From Azolla caroliniana (lineage: Eukaryota > Polypodiophyta): a DNA stretch of 64,000 nucleotides. The stretch spans positions 4,836,001 to 4,900,000 of the forward strand of contig JBHGNT010000020.1 of the NCBI GenBank assembly GCA_043228905.1, written 5' to 3'. A program made the position numbers and the translations under genes. Below, in pieces: positions 32,701-45,012 of the stretch; position 1 is the first letter of the stretch, and each line of letters opens with the position of its first letter. The notes below the pieces were generated by a model that was not told the DNA's origin, did no database searches, and saw only the letters and a program-made list of their open reading frames with translations.

Positions 32701-33479
32701 ACGGCATACCTTCGACAAGAAGGAATTCGGAGAGAATTTACTTGCCGACACACACCGCAACAGAACAGTGTAGTCGAACGCAAGAATCAGCACATCCTCG
32801 AAGTAGCACAGGCCATGGTCCACGAGAAGCACATGCCCAAGTCATATTGGGCAGAAACTGCAAATACCGCCGTCTACCCCATGAACCAGTGCACAACATC
32901 CGAAGTGCACGAGTTCACTCCTCACGAGAATTTTTATGGAAAGAAGCCGGATCTATCCCATGTTAGGATATTCGGTCACTTGCATATGTGCACATCCCCA
33001 ACGAGAAGCGGAAAAAGCTAGATCCCAAGTCAAAGAAATGTATCCTTGTAGGATACTCATTGGAGCAAAATGGGTGCAAATGGGTCAACCCCTTTACTTT
33101 GAAGGTTCGAGTGAGTCGGGACGTCGTTTTTGACGAATCAACATCCTGTTACAAACTAGAGACGATTCCGACTCCAACCCCAGGCAACCCAAACTTTACC
33201 AACCAAGAGATTGAAGACGAATATCAACTAAGGCACATGTTTGAAGGAAGCCCGATCACAACTAGGCTCAGTGGGCCGCAAGAGCCCCCATGTGACTAGA
33301 GCACATCTCAGGCAAGTTCGAAGATGGACATAGGCAAGGCCAAATTGCCAGAATATGAAGACGATCAATTCAATTGCAACAAATCGACTCATTCACTTGA
33401 TAGTGAGTTCGGTGGCTTTGATGTGCATCTTATGAAGTCACCCGTAGTTAAGAAAGCATTCACATCGACAAATGAGAAA
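32701..33479 (+). pseudogene. Copia A integrase, second half
   Basis: The frame continues directly from 24709: RQEGIRREF, HTPQQNSVVERKNQH with the catalytic Glu, MVHEKHMPKSYWAETANTA, then FYGKKPDLSHVRIFGHL. After a shift near 32990 it continues KLDPKSKKCILVGYSLEQ (33000-33299) and a degenerate linker (33324-33479, LDSEFGGFDVHLMKSP). RT does not follow; the next element's LTR begins. Confidence 0.8.
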
Positions 33480-33496
33480 TGTCACAAACATGACAA

Positions 33497-33572
33497 CAAT
33501 TATGTCAAGAGTTGAACTCTTGACCTCTTGTATTATAGTCAAGTGTTATATTTTAACCAACACATCCAACTA
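33497..33572 (-). other. tRNA-like module in delta LTR
   Basis: On the - strand there is a GTTGGTTAAAATATAACAC D-arm-like part, an anticodon arm CTTGA-CTATAAT-ACAAG with four of five pairs, and a T-arm CAAGAG-TTCAA-CTCTTG. Of the modules here it folds best in the anticodon arm. Confidence 0.5.
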
Positions 33573-33611
33573 CATAATCGTGTTATGTATATCTTCATAG
33601 ATTATCTATTC

Positions 33612-33699
33612 AAGTTCTAGGAGTTTTTAGAATGTTCTAGAACTAGAAGGTTCTAGAGGGTTCTAGAATATTCTCCAAAATATTCTCAAGAATATTCTA
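33612..33699. promoter_or_regulatory. Heat-shock element array
   Basis: Alternating inverted GAA and TTC units fill this stretch, for example AGAATGTTCTAGAACTAGAA, GGTTCTAGAGGGTTCTAGAA and TATTCTCAAGAATATTC. That matches the trimer-of-pentamers consensus of heat-shock factor sites. It lies just upstream of the TATA box at 33722, as in the heat-responsive copia element ONSEN of Arabidopsis. Confidence 0.7.
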
Positions 33700-33988
33700 A
33701 TGCATGTACTTCAACTCATTGTATAAATACTTGTAACCTCCTTGGTCCCTTTCATAGGATTCAACATCAGTCATTGACACATCAATCTAGTATTCTCATT
33801 TCGCCTCATCTTTGTCTCCTTGATCTTTATTACTGTCTTCATGCCCTCATGTCGCTCACAACATCTAGAGTTCCTAGCCTTGTCACATCTAGCTCCATGT
33901 TCATATGTCGCTTGTAGCCCCATCATCTGTGCTCCGTCCTAGTCCGCGCTTGGTGTGTCCGTGACAAGAAACTCCATCCCTTTCGACA

Positions 33989-34790
33989 CTTTGGTGACAC
34001 CAATGCTTCTCTAGGGGTGGAAGTATGGGGTGATAGGATCCCTAAAAACCTACTTGGAAAGAGTTTGAAAATGTCTTAAAACATTTTCTTACAAAGTTTC
34101 TACAAGTTAAGAAACAAACGCCCTACACCCTCCTCCTTGAGATAGGATCACTTCCCATTGAGATCATGGACATGGAAAGGGTTGTTGAATGCATGCTTAA
34201 GGTTCAAAAAAGTTCCTCACATCGACTTCCTATAATTGCATGGGAAGCAAGCAAAAAGATCCAAAAGAGCCCATAAAAGCCTAATTTTGTGTTCTGGTTG
34301 GATGCAAGATATGTAAAACTAGTTTGGTAGATGGGATGCAAACACACTTACTTTATGATGCGTCACTAGATTCCTCTGTAAATGAGGCCTTTTTGCAACG
34401 CCAATGTATGATGACATGGAACAAATGTGGAGGCTCACGCTTCACACAGTATACTACACATGTTGCACCTAACTACAAAACCATATTCTTTGTGGAATGA
34501 GGAAACCATACACAACGATACATGCTAGAGCTCATCTCGTTGTCTTTCATTCAAAACCATTGCTTCCATGTGACATAACTCACATGTATTGCGATGTGCG
34601 ACATGGCATTGGGGCACAAGTGATGAGAGTGGTCGACTATGCACACTTTGCCCTAAACAAATTCGAGAGTGTGAGTATGACACTTTGATGCAATGCTTTA
34701 TGCCTATGATCATCTTCGACCATGCTTTCCACACATCTTCGACCAAGCCCAATCCTTCCACAAATTTCTCGCACAACCACAATGTGCACT
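33989..34790 (+). other. Decayed stretch, possible LINE or element interior
   Basis: No intact frame is seen. A broken reading near 34080-34320 gives PYTLLLEIGSLPIEIMDMERVVEC and LPIIAWEASKKIQKS, which faintly recalls the region after RT in some LINE-type proteins. I cannot classify it. It follows the delta LTR and could be that element's interior or older host sequence. Confidence 0.25.
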
Positions 34791-35140
34791 CTTGTTCAGT
34801 GGACAAGCTCAACTAGATCTGGATCGGTATCCGGAATGGAGAATCGGATCGATGTCCAGAAACAGGAGCCGGATCAGAGAACCGGATCTAATTGTAACTG
34901 GTAGGCTGTTAGAGGCCTACGAATCTAGCCTAGTACGGAGGCATATTTTTGGGAGTCAGTGTCAGTCACTCATGTGAGCATTGAAGTACATGTCAATCCA
35001 TTTGTGGACTTGTATAAAAAGTGCTCACTGAGCACATTCTATGTACAAAGTGTTATTATTTTGAAATTGAGAAGTGTTCTGCTCTAACTCTATCTCTCTC
35101 TTGTGTAAGGTTTCAATCCGGAGGGATCGATTTCCCAACA
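34791..35140 (+). repeat. LTR-like fragment
   Basis: A TATA-like TGTATAAAAAGTGC (about 35011), a CT-rich stretch with TCTCTCTCTTGTGTAAGG and the terminal AAATCGATCCC-type end (GATTTCCCAACA, 35140) suggest a + strand solo LTR in the protease of copia D. The left boundary, taken at TGTTCAGTGG, is uncertain and I found no target duplication. Confidence 0.4.
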
Positions 35141-36119
35141 TAGTCGACGATGTGACTGACCGACACCAGGTTTTTGTGATTCTCGGGACGTGAAGCACAT
35201 TCATAAGCTTCCCTTTCTGTCCAACATGACTCAAGGGAACTTCTCTAACATGCATGATCGGGGGAGGAGTGTTGTCTCCGGTTTCGATACCTCCTGGTTG
35301 CTCCGGCTTTTCTAGAAATGAGAACCACTCTTCATGGCTTGTCATGTGGTTTGATGCTCCGGAGTTAACGTACCATACTTCCTGAGATCTAAAAGTGGTC
35401 TTATTCATTCAGTTCGTCTTGTGCTTCATCACAAAGGTTGGCCCTTTTTTGGTCTTACTGGTTCTGGATCCTTCTGATCCTTCTACGTAGTACAAGTTTT
35501 GACGGTTTCCTTGTCAGGCCTTACCGGACCCTTCGGTGCACTTCTTCCAGTAGTTGCTTTCTCGGTGGCCTTTCTTACCACAATACCAGCATTCCAATTT
35601 GGCCTTTCCTTGCCGGTTTTCAGCGCCGCTTTGACTTCCCCCGCTTGTGGAGGGTCTGGAACTGCTGTCAGCACTATCTCCGTTCCTTCTGTTCTGCTCT
35701 TATCGGCAACAACTATTGCGTGCCGAACCACCTCATGCTCCATGCCCACACGGCCGATCAGCCTCCATGTACAACATTCGACTACCTGATTGAGTGGTCC
35801 TCGACCCACTCGCGTGGTTTTCTTCGACCATTAGCATAGATTGTAGGTCGAAGAAGGATAGTGGTTTCTCCCAGGTGCAAATTGTTGTCCGGATTGGCCC
35901 GTACCGTTGTGCAAGACCACCGAGGCAAATCTAGACCATCTCGACCTCGTCCACCATCACGTTGTCGAGAAGATTGTGGTTATGTAACTCGGGGATGATC
36001 AGGGTGACAAGGCGTAATCGCAGATGGTGCGATGACAAGAAGTCGAGAAGGCAAGATAAATATGACGTTGTCGCGAAAAGAATTTTATTTGTAAAACAAC
36101 CACTTACAATATTTATTTG

Positions 36120-36200
36120 CCAAAAGTTACTTTGCAAGACTTGAACTCACGAACTCTATTTGAGAAGAAGCATTTAAGACAGACCATTCACCATCTTTGG
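36120..36200 (-). other. tRNA-like module 2 in solo beta LTR
   Basis: On the - strand CCAAAG and CTTTTGG can pair at the ends. Inside are TGGTGAATGGTCTGTCTTAAATG, a loop CTTCTCA (T33, anticodon TCT) and a B-box-like GAGTTCAAGTC. The + strand copy is at 57810-57891. Confidence 0.55.
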
Positions 36201-36265
36201 TTTCTATTTATTTGTCTTTCACTTTATATATACTAAATTTATATTACAAAATTTGATTACCAAAA

Positions 36266-36341
36266 GAAGTTGTTCTAAGAGGATTCGAACTCACAACCTT
36301 TTGTTTACAAAGAGGCATTTGAAATACACCACACCAACTTC
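36266..36341 (-). other. tRNA-like module 1 in solo beta LTR
   Basis: A 76-nt tRNA-like sequence has a perfect 7-bp acceptor stem (GAAGTTG with CAACTTC), a TGGTGTATTTCAAATGCC D-arm-like part, anticodon-region CTTTGTAAACAAAAG and B-box GAGTTCGAATCCTC. It is the best tRNA likeness in the window by length and acceptor pairing. Confidence 0.65.
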
Positions 36342-37038
36342 CTCATTTTCTTGTATATTATTTGTTTTCTTCAATTCTTGTCTTGATTTATGCAGGCCAC
36401 CATCTTCTTTGGCGAGCTCTACATCCCACACCCACATGAGCTTCTTCACTTGCTTTTCCTTCCTCTTCTTCTCCTTCTTCCCCCTTTAGCCACCATGGGC
36501 GTGGCTTATATAGGGTGGTCAACCACCCTACCACCCTCTTGAGGCGGTTGGTTTTTTTTTTATACTTTTTTTTACTATTATTTTATTTATTGATTCTACA
36601 AATTCGATGTTGTAGTTGTACATTTGAGACATTATAGAAATAACCCTCATTTAATTTTGACTCCCCCTTTTGACATAATTACATTTGTGTCCCGAGTAAC
36701 ATTAATCCTTCCAAAATTTGTATCTTTGCCTTCGAAATTCCAATTCACGAACTGAAAATTTGCACATGCTCCTCGTCACAAGTTTGTGTTGATCATGAAG
36801 CAATAACTTCACAACACCGTTGATGGAACCGAACACATCACAAGTCTCCTTGATCTCGGTGCTGTAGTTAGTGACCGACACGCCCTGTTGTCGGAGCTAC
36901 AACTTCCGAGATGTAGTACTTGTGGCGAAAACTTCTGGAGATTTTCCCAGGGATCTTTTGTCGTTTCCGCATCCCTGATGTAGCCCAACATCTGGTCGCG
37001 CACACAAAACGCGAGATAGTACAAAACTCTCGCTCCCG

Positions 37039-37174
37039 TGGTTTTCCCCTATTAGGGTTTTCCATGTAAACATCTTGTGTTCACTCTTTAGTTCCTATTT
37101 CTGTGTTCTCCATTCTCATCGAAGTGTTCAAGACTCGGTTGTGGCCGAGCAATATTCCACGCTATTTCTCGACA
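37039..37174 (+). repeat. Copia C 5' terminal repeat
   Basis: The repeat runs from about TGGTTTTCCCCTATTAGGG to TTTCTCGACA and is followed by AACTAGTATCAAAGCG, a changed form of the tRNA-Met site TGGTATCAGAGC. Both copies share the left edge near CTCCCGTGG. At 136 bp it is very short for a copia LTR and may be only the R-U5 end of a longer one. Confidence 0.6.
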
Positions 37175-37203
37175 AACTAGTATCAAAGCGAACAACACAG
37201 GAA

Positions 37204-38040
37204 ATGGAAGAATCGTTCGGCAGCATGTTCAAGCTCACTGGCTCCAACTACTCAGTGTGGAAGTCAAATATGAGGGACATGATCGTGGTCAAAGATGTTT
37301 GGTTGCCAGTTCAGTTTGGGGACAAGAGACCGAACAAGATCGACGCCACAGTGTGGGAGGTAATGCACATGAAGACGACAACATACATCCAGTGCATCGA
37401 CAGGAGCCTGTACAACAACTTCAATGAAGACAACAAACCTCATGAGCTCTGGGAGAAGATCGGCATTATGTTTCAGAACAAAAATGTTGTTAATCGGCTT
37501 TCGGTATTCCAGAAGCTAGTAAGACTCTGGTACCAAGATGGCTCCAGTATGGCGGAGCACATGAATGCTTTCTAGGGACTGATACATCAAGAAACCTCAT
37601 TGGAAGTACCTCTCGCCGATAAGGTACTTGCTCTACTCCTGCTCGGTTCCCTCCCGGATAGCTGGGAGACGTTAGTTGTCACGTTGGGCAACGCCAGGCC
37701 AGAAGTAAAACAGCTATCCCTAGCAAGATGAGGAGGCGTGTTGGAAAGACAAGGAGGTGATCTCTGACGCCAAAGCCCTCCTTACGGAATCGGAACGCAG
37801 AAGACAAAGAAATTGGAGTCCCCAGAACTAGGAAAAGTTGGGGACACAGTCAAAATCAAGGGGGAGGCCCACTTGCTTCTATTGCGGCAAGCCGGGGCAC
37901 TTCCAGAAGAACTATCGGCATTTCCGGAAAGACAAGGGAACCGACAATACCGATTCGAAGAAGTCACTAGACCAAAACGGTTCGGATCGGCGAGGCCCGG
38001 ACCGGAAGGGAACGACGGCGATCACGGCAAGTGAAGAAGA
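37204..38040 (+). pseudogene. Copia C gag with zinc knuckle
   Basis: ATG at 37204 opens MEESFGSMFKLTGSNYSVWK, the typical start of copia gag. The frame has a stop at 37573, then LPDSWETLVVTLGNA in line with family order, another stop near 37730, and a CCHC knuckle CFYCGKPGHFQKNC-like with Tyr in place of the last Cys (CFYCGKPGHFQKNY, near 37880). Confidence 0.7.
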
Positions 38041-38760
38041 ACTAATGCTCATCACTGAGGAGAGTGAGTTGAACCTTGTCGGCGACGAGACAACGTGGGT
38101 TGTCGATTCCGGAGCGTCATTCCACCTTACCCCAAACCGGAAATGCTTCTCATCCTACACAGTCGGTGATCATGGTTGTGTCCGGATGGGGAATGAAGGC
38201 ACATGTCAAATTATCGGCATAGGAGATGTGTTGTTGGCGACATCAACCAGATGCAAATTGCTGTTGAAGGATGTCTGACACGTTCTGGAGGTTCGACTGA
38301 ACCTGATATCAGTCAGCCGGCTAGATGATGAAGGCTACACGGGTGGCATTTGAAACGGTGTTATGAAGTTCAGCAAGGGAAGCTTGATAGTGGCTCAAGC
38401 TCGGAAGATCAACACATTGTACTGGATGAATGCCTGGATATGCCAGGAAGAAGTGAATGTAGCATCTGACACTGCCGATGAGTTGTGGCACAAGATTGTG
38501 TCACATGAGTGAGAAGGGGATGATGAGGCTTGCCGAAGACAACCTCATTCCGGTGAAGGACGTGCAACTTGAGAAGTGCACCGATTGCTTGGCCGGAAAG
38601 CAAAATTGAACCTCCCTCCGGTCAAGACCATCGATGAGACGGAATGCACCATTGGAGCTGGTGCATACCAATGTGTGTCAAGTGGACACGAAGTCACATG
38701 CCGGATCGTAGTACTTCGTGACATTCATAGATGACCATAGCCGGAAGTTATGGGTCTCAC
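38041..38760 (+). pseudogene. Copia C protease and integrase start
   Basis: The protease motif TTWVVDSGASFHLTPNRKCFSSY (about 38091-38155) has the normal DSGAS. The later part is broken (stop at 38276). The pre-integrase finger region is seen at 38430-38610 and integrase core YFVTFIDDHSRKLWVS at about 38712-38760, where gypsy B is inserted. Confidence 0.65.
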
Positions 38761-39131
38761 TGTTGGCCGGTCAGACAAGGCAAATGGGAAAGCAAGGTCG
38801 GATCGGATAAATATAGAAATAGGAATAGAATTATTAGGAGGGACGGATCCGGTAGTTGTAACCGATCTGGATCCGAACCGATTCGGTTTCGGTTAACGGT
38901 TGCCTACCGAGCACCGATTGTAATCTGGCCGGATGCCTATAAAAGGATCCGATGTTTTGTAATGAAAGGGCGAAGAATTAATATAGTTTTGCTTATATTG
39001 ATTAATCTTGTCTTCGTCTGTGCTTAAGTGTAATTATCATACGCGTGTATTAACATCCTATCCCTACCACCCCTTTGGAGAAGTGTCGGATAGACACCTG
39101 TGTTGAGGCTAGTCCAGCCATACATACAACA
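38761..39131 (+). repeat. Element B 5' LTR
   Basis: It runs from TGTTGGCCGG to CATACAACA (371 bp). The promoter is probably CCTATAAAAGGATCCG near 38936. The bounds are fixed by the CTCAC duplication and the identical 3' copy. Confidence 0.95.
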
Positions 39132-39134
39132 CTA

Positions 39135-39147
39135 TTTTGGCGACCAC
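39135..39147 (+). other. Element B primer-site candidate
   Basis: TTTTGGCGACCAC begins 3 nt after the LTR and contains the expected TGG. Element G has the same 13 bases at 51493-51505. The primer tRNA is not identified; it would end in GTGGTCGCCA. Confidence 0.55.
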
Positions 39148-39183
39148 GATTCCTGCAGAGTGCAGAGGACAACCGGGGGATGG

Positions 39184-42100
39184 ATGTCTAGACAAAATAA
39201 CGACCACATCACCGAAAGAGGGAGACGCCACGCTGAACGGCAGCGACGATGGGAAGCCCTGCAGCAAGCCGTCGACGAGATCCGGCGCGATCGGTCATTC
39301 TCAAAAACGCTTCGGCAAATCGCAGAAGACGCACTGCAGTTCCAGGTTCTACAAGCTTCCGACGAAGGCAGTAGCATAACCAGCCTCCAAGAAGCGGAGA
39401 CACTACTACAGACTCTCGCTGGCGGCGACGGGGACGCAGCGGCATTTGCAACATTAGAGGCGGATTCGGATAGCGGGGAAAGCGTGAGATCCCGCTATAA
39501 AAGCAGCCACGAGAACAACCCCTTTGAGTCGGATCACTCAGCAACATCGGAGCCAGAGGAGGAAATAACTCTGGAGTTCGGTGATCGGCAATCGCCGAGG
39601 AGGGAGGAGCGGTTATCAACACCACCCGCGGAGGAACCGCAGGAGCGGTTATCAACACCACCCGCGGAGGAACCGCAGGAGCGGATACCAACACCACCTG
39701 CGGAGGAACCGCAGGAGCGGAGACCGACATCGGAGGAACCAGCGCAGGAGAATCAGTGGGACGACACGATGCCGTATCCGTACCCAAAGTATCGGGATGA
39801 GCCCGACGGAGAGGCACATGTGTATGCATTCCTGCGAACATGGGAAGCCAACCACGTGTCCCAGAGACTGACGGAGCCCGAGGCCGACCGATCCAAAGTC
39901 GCCGAATTCGGCATGACATTAGAAGGACCGGCGGCCCGGTGGCACGGCAAGCACTTACCAGGCAGCTTCGCCACGTTCGAGGCATTGAAAACCCAGTTTT
40001 TACGCTTGTTTCATAGACGAGTGGAACAAAGGGAATTGGTCGGACAATTCTACACCACTCGGCAGGGAGAAAACGAGACGGTCCCACAATTTATCATTCG
40101 TTTCCAGACCTTGCACAGTCAATTAGCAAGAGCACCACCCGAAGAGGAGGCCAAGGCAGTCTTTTTGGCTGCGTTAAAAGACCCACTTCGAGCGATGTGT
40201 GGAATCCTCGATTTCAGCACCAGCACAATGGACCAAGTCATTGATCGGGTCCTGGAAATGGACAACACGAGCTCCTTCTTGCCGATGGGGGCGTTACACC
40301 AGGCGCTTCCGAAGGAGGAGGACCTCCGGTTCCGACAAGCCCTACAATGCACAACATGCCTAAATTCGGGGCACTCGACTGTTGACTGCACCCTGCGCGC
40401 ACAGTGCATGATATGCAATTCTCGCGCCCACACAACGAACCAATGCGAGTATAACCTGTTAACTCGACAAGCGCCACCGGTCCGACACATAGAACCGCGC
40501 AATCGGGACCCGGAAGAGGATCGATTCCGGAGGGACGACCGCTACCGACGAGAACGCGGCGACAGATACCCCGATAGAAGACCCGACAGCTACGACCGAG
40601 AGGAGAACCGAAGGGATAGCTACCCCCGGGACCGGTACGACCGAGAGGAGAACCGAAGGGATAGCTACCCCCGGGACCGGTACGACCGAGACGAATCCCC
40701 GGAATACGAGCGACGCAGAGAAGAAAGGCGGCCAGGGAACCGGAATTTCCGACGGAACCAAAGGCGTGGATTCTTCCGTAGAGAGGAGCGTCGGGAGGCA
40801 ACAAGGAATGACAAACCAGTAGCGGCACCGGAGAACCGAAAAACCGAGGACAACCGCCGGGGAATGCCCCTCCCCCAAACATGGGAAAAAGGAGAATCCA
40901 GCAACACGCACAGGGTGTACTGTTATTACTGCCGAAAAGAAGGGCATTACAGTAATCAATGCCCAAGCAAAACAGCCGACAAGCAGCCAGCAGTCAACAT
41001 GGTGACAGCCGAAGTACAGCAGGTTACCACGCGGTCGAAGGGGAAGGCCGCCGAATGGGAAGCCCAGGAAGCAATCAGAAAACAAGCGGCACAATGGATC
41101 AAAGAAGCCAACGAACAAGGTGCGGCGGAAGTAAGAAACCAAAATATGCCAAGGGAGGAGGAAATCGTACAACCAGGAGAAAACCCGACATGGCAAGCAC
41201 TACAAGATTGTCAGATCGTGCTGCCGTTGGCACGGTTACTACAGTTGGTGCCGCGGTTTACAGCAGACTTACAAGCCGCCGTGAGCAAACCGACGCCGAC
41301 GCCGGCACCGACATTTTTCTCCAACCCGGAGGAAGGCCCAGCGGTGGTTGATACCAGTAGCCCAGCAATCACGACAATCGTCAAAGGAAAGGAGATTCCA
41401 GGAACAATTATTGACGGAGGCTCCGGGGTGAACGTCATTAGTCGACAGACATGCGACGACCTAGGCATCCAGGAGTGGGAACCATGCCCCTTCTGGTTAC
41501 GCATGGCGGATACAAGCTCAGTCCGACCAACTGGTCTTATCCGGGACTTGGAAGTAACAATAGGAGGCCACGTATTCCGAATATCGGCCGTGGTACTAGA
41601 GCTGAATGTACAAGGCGCATATCCCCTACTGTTAGGACGACCATGGCTGCGAACGGCGCATATCAAGCAAAACTGGCAAAAGAATATGATCAGGTTCCGA
41701 CGAGGGAAAACAAAGGTACGGGTAGCCACGCAACCACGGGTGCTCACTAGCAAGGAGGCAACCCCTTTATATGCCGAAAGCATCAACATGTTGGAGGGCT
41801 TACCGGATGAGGAAGTTGATCGGTACCTCGAGGAACACCCACAGATCGTCCCACTTTTTGAGGTGGATATCACGGCAGCAGTAGAGCCGTACATCACAAT
41901 GCCGGACGAGCCGGACAAAGTGGCGATCCGGGAACTACGCCAAGCACAGGAAGCCCTAGAAAGAGAAATGACGATATCCCAAAGGGTGAAAGCATCTCAG
42001 CTGGAAGAGGTGGACCTCGGCACAACAGAACAACCCCGACCGGTAAAAGTCGCGAAGGAATTGCCGAAGGAGGAAAAACAGGCAATGGTAGCACTGTTAA

Positions 42101-44976
42101 CGGATTTCAAGGACGTGTTCGCATGGTCATACGAAGACATGCGAGGGTTGGACCCCCAGCTCTACCAGCACCAAATTCATCTAAGTACTGACGCGAAACC
42201 CATCGCTCAACGTCGGTACCGGATGAATCCAAACTATGCGGCAAAGGTGAAGGAGGAAATTGACAAGCTTCTCCGGGTCGGATTTATCCGACCAGTCAAG
42301 CAGGCAACCTGGCTAAGCCCGATAGTGGTGGTCCCGAAAAAGAACGGCAAAATCCGGGTATGTGTGGACTACAGGAAACTAAATGCCGCGACAGTAACCG
42401 ACGCTTTTCCACTACCATTCACGGACGGAGTGCTAGATGCGGTGGCCGGCCACGAAGTTTACAGCTTCCTGGACGGATTCAGCGGCTACAACCAAATCCG
42501 AATGAACCCGGCTGACCAAGAGAAAACAGCGTTCGTGACGGAATGGGGAGTGTTCGTCGCGGTCGTGATGATGTTCGGATTAAAGACAGCCCCTGCAACA
42601 TTTCAAAGGATAATTATGGAAATCTTCGGTGATTTTATTCCCGGTTTTATGCAGGTCTTCCTAGACGATTTCGCCGTCTACAGCCGACACGGAGAGCATC
42701 TCGATCACCTACGACTATGCTTAGAAAAGTGCCGCGAGTACCGATTAAGTCTGAACCCGGCTAAGTGCGTCTTTGGAGTCGCAAGCGGCAATTTGTTAGG
42801 CCACGTGGTGAGTCAAGAAGGAATCGCGGTAGATCCGGATAAGGTAAAAGCAATTCTCGACGCACCGGCACCGAATAGCGCAAAAGCTTTAAGCCGATTC
42901 GTTGGTCAAATAAGGTGGCATAGTCGGATGATACGGCACCTTGCCGACTTTGCGACACCATTGCACGCTGCTGTACATAGAGTACCTTTCCAATGGACAG
43001 AAACGGAGGAGGCAGCCTACCAAGCGTTGAAGGTCATGCTGTCACAAGCTCCGGTGGTGCAGCCGCCGGACTGGAGTAAAAGCTTTCACGTCTTCGTCGA
43101 CGCGTCGGACGTAGCAATCGGCAGCGTTTTGATGCAACTCACGGAACCGAAATGGTATCGGCCGGTGTACTACGCAAGCAGGAAACTCTCGAAAGCCGAA
43201 CGGAACTACTCTACAACGGAACGAGAGGCATTAGGAATGGTGTACAGCGTCACAAAGTACAGGCACTATCTGCTCGGACGAAAGTTCTCCTTCCACGTTG
43301 ACCACTCGGCACTACTCTACCTGGTGTCAAAGGCAGCCCTGACAGGAAAACTCGCACGGTGGACGCTGCTATTACAGGAATTCGAATTCGACATTTTCCA
43401 CCGACCCGGGGTGCAGCATGCGGTAGCAGACTACCTGAGCAGGCTAGAATCCGGAGAATCAGGGGACGGCGTACAGGATGAATTTCCCGACGCCGAGCTG
43501 TTTAAGGTCACGACGGCACCGGCAACGGAGACCACAGTAGCGGACGAAGACAAATGGTTAACCGAAATGCATCAGTTCCTGAGCACCGGAGTTCCCCCGG
43601 AAAACCTGGACCGAGACGAACGGAAAAGGATGGCAGTACGGAGCAGACATTTCTGCTTGGTAGGAGACACCCTCTATCACAAGGGGGCAGATGGCGTATG
43701 GAGGCGAGCAGTGCGGAGCGATGAAAAGGATCTGATCCTGAGGGAAGCCCACTGTGGAATTGCAGGCGGGCATTATGCCGGCGAAACAACAGCCCGGAAG
43801 ATATGGCAGAGCGGACTATGGTGGCCTACTACCATGAGAGATGCCGTTAAGTATAGCAGGGAATGCGACCTGTGTCAACGACTGGGCCAACCCACGGAGC
43901 AGGCCCGGATGCCACATCACCCGGTCTTGCCATTAGAACCATTTCAAAAGTGGGGCTTGGACTTTGTCGGCCCCTTTAAGCCACCGGCAATGCGGACCGG
44001 AAATCGGTATATAATAGTGGCTACCGACTACTGCACCAAATGGGTAGAAGCAAAGGCACTACGGGACAACACGGCGGTGTCCACGGCCAAATTTTTATAT
44101 GAATGCATATGGTGTCGGTACGGATGCCCGATTGAGCTGATCAGTGACCAGGGAGGACATTTCCTCGGGCAGGTGGTGGAAAGTTTGACATCATTCTATG
44201 CGGTAGTACACAAACGAAGCACTCCCTACTACCCTCAAGCCAACGGATTAGCGGAATCAACAAACAAAACGCTACAGAACATCCTTAGAAAAATCGTCAA
44301 TGAGAACCGGACCGACTGGGACACGAAGTTGCAGAGCGTGCTGTGGGCGTACCGAACGGCGTACAAGACCAGCATCTGGACGACCCCGTTCCGACTGGCA
44401 TTCGGCTTGGAAGCAGTCATGCCAGTAGAATTCCAAATTCCTAGCTTAAGAATACAGGTTAAGGAGCGGTTAAGCGAGAAGGAATCCGAACGAATCCGGC
44501 TGAAGATGCTGTTAGAACTGGAAGAAAATCGAATAGCCAGCCTGCTACAGCTAGAACTAGAGCAAAGGAGGAGGAAAGCCTTTGTAGACCGACACCGGCG
44601 CGGTAACGAAAAGGAATTCGAGGTCGGGAAACCTGTATTACTGTTCCAGACAAGGATGGGGAGCATGCCAGGGAAATTGCGATTTCGGTGGACCGGACCA
44701 TTCTGGATCACAAAGGAGTACAATGGGTCTTACCAGCTCGGGACGTTGTCAGGAGAAGTTGTGGGCAAATGGGCAAATGGTTTTCGCCTAAAACCGTATA
44801 AGGGGCACATGCCAGCTAACCCCTTCAAGCAAGAACCGGACATCCTGAATGGCGAGGAACCGACACAGATACGGAGGACCGAGGAGCCGACACCGACGCG
44901 TAACAACGAGGAACCGACAACAGGGCGCACCAACCCGAACACATCGGGGGGGAACCGAACAATGATGCGGCATATG

Positions 44977-45012
<36 letters not shown>

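Larger units (their letters stand above)
22351..33479 (+). mobile_element. Ty1/copia element A, split by alpha2, decayed
   Basis: The 5' LTR (22351-22737), tRNA-Met primer site, gag, protease and the first half of integrase run to 24709. Alpha2 interrupts at a 4-bp duplication (ACGG). Integrase resumes at 32701 in the same frame. The RT region is essentially missing; an LTR of another family starts at 33480. In-frame stops in gag and protease show that it is dead. Confidence 0.85.
33480..33988 (+). repeat. LTR of family delta with heat-shock-element array
   Basis: It runs from TGTCACAAAC to CCTTTCGACA (about 509 bp) and is followed by CTTTGGTGACACCAATG, a primer-site-like string. A TATA box TATAAATA lies at 33722-33729. 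A dense run of GAA/TTC units lies at 33612-33699, about 25 to 110 bp upstream of it. An antisense tRNA-like module lies near its 5' end. No partner LTR is seen. Confidence 0.65.
35963..36780 (-). repeat. Solo LTR of the beta family
   Basis: Read on the - strand it starts TGTGACGAGGAGCATG at 36780 and ends TCTTCTCGACA at 35963 (818 bp). It matches the LTR at 57216-58070 over its whole length, including the CCACCCTATATAAGCCACGC promoter motif (about 36505-36525) and two tRNA-like modules. It splits copia D gag. No clear target duplication is visible. Confidence 0.85.
35141..37026 (-). pseudogene. Copia D gag and protease, inverted and split
   Basis: On the - strand: gag from 37026 (YYLAFCVRDQMLGYIRDAETTKDPWE, then a frame change) to 36781, a solo LTR, then gag again from 35962 (VDEVEMV, LGGLAQRYG, FFDLQSMLMVEENH), a Ser/Gly-rich knuckle region and the protease EVWYVNSGASNHMTSHEEWF (about 35325-35385). 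The frame breaks near 35160 at an LTR-like fragment. The protein is closely related to copia A and E. Confidence 0.7.

Noticed and set aside
34497-34816. Short + strand gene near 34500-34800
   Set aside because: Frames under 75 codons with no similarity that I recognise, next to decayed element sequence.
35963-36780. Target duplication for the solo beta LTR
   Set aside because: Flanks (CACGT on the left, AGTTT on the right) do not match, so boundaries rest only on identity to the 57216 LTR.
39209-41196. Long open frames on the - strand of element B
   Set aside because: They are shadows of the GC-rich, stop-poor gag-pol frame and have no domain content.
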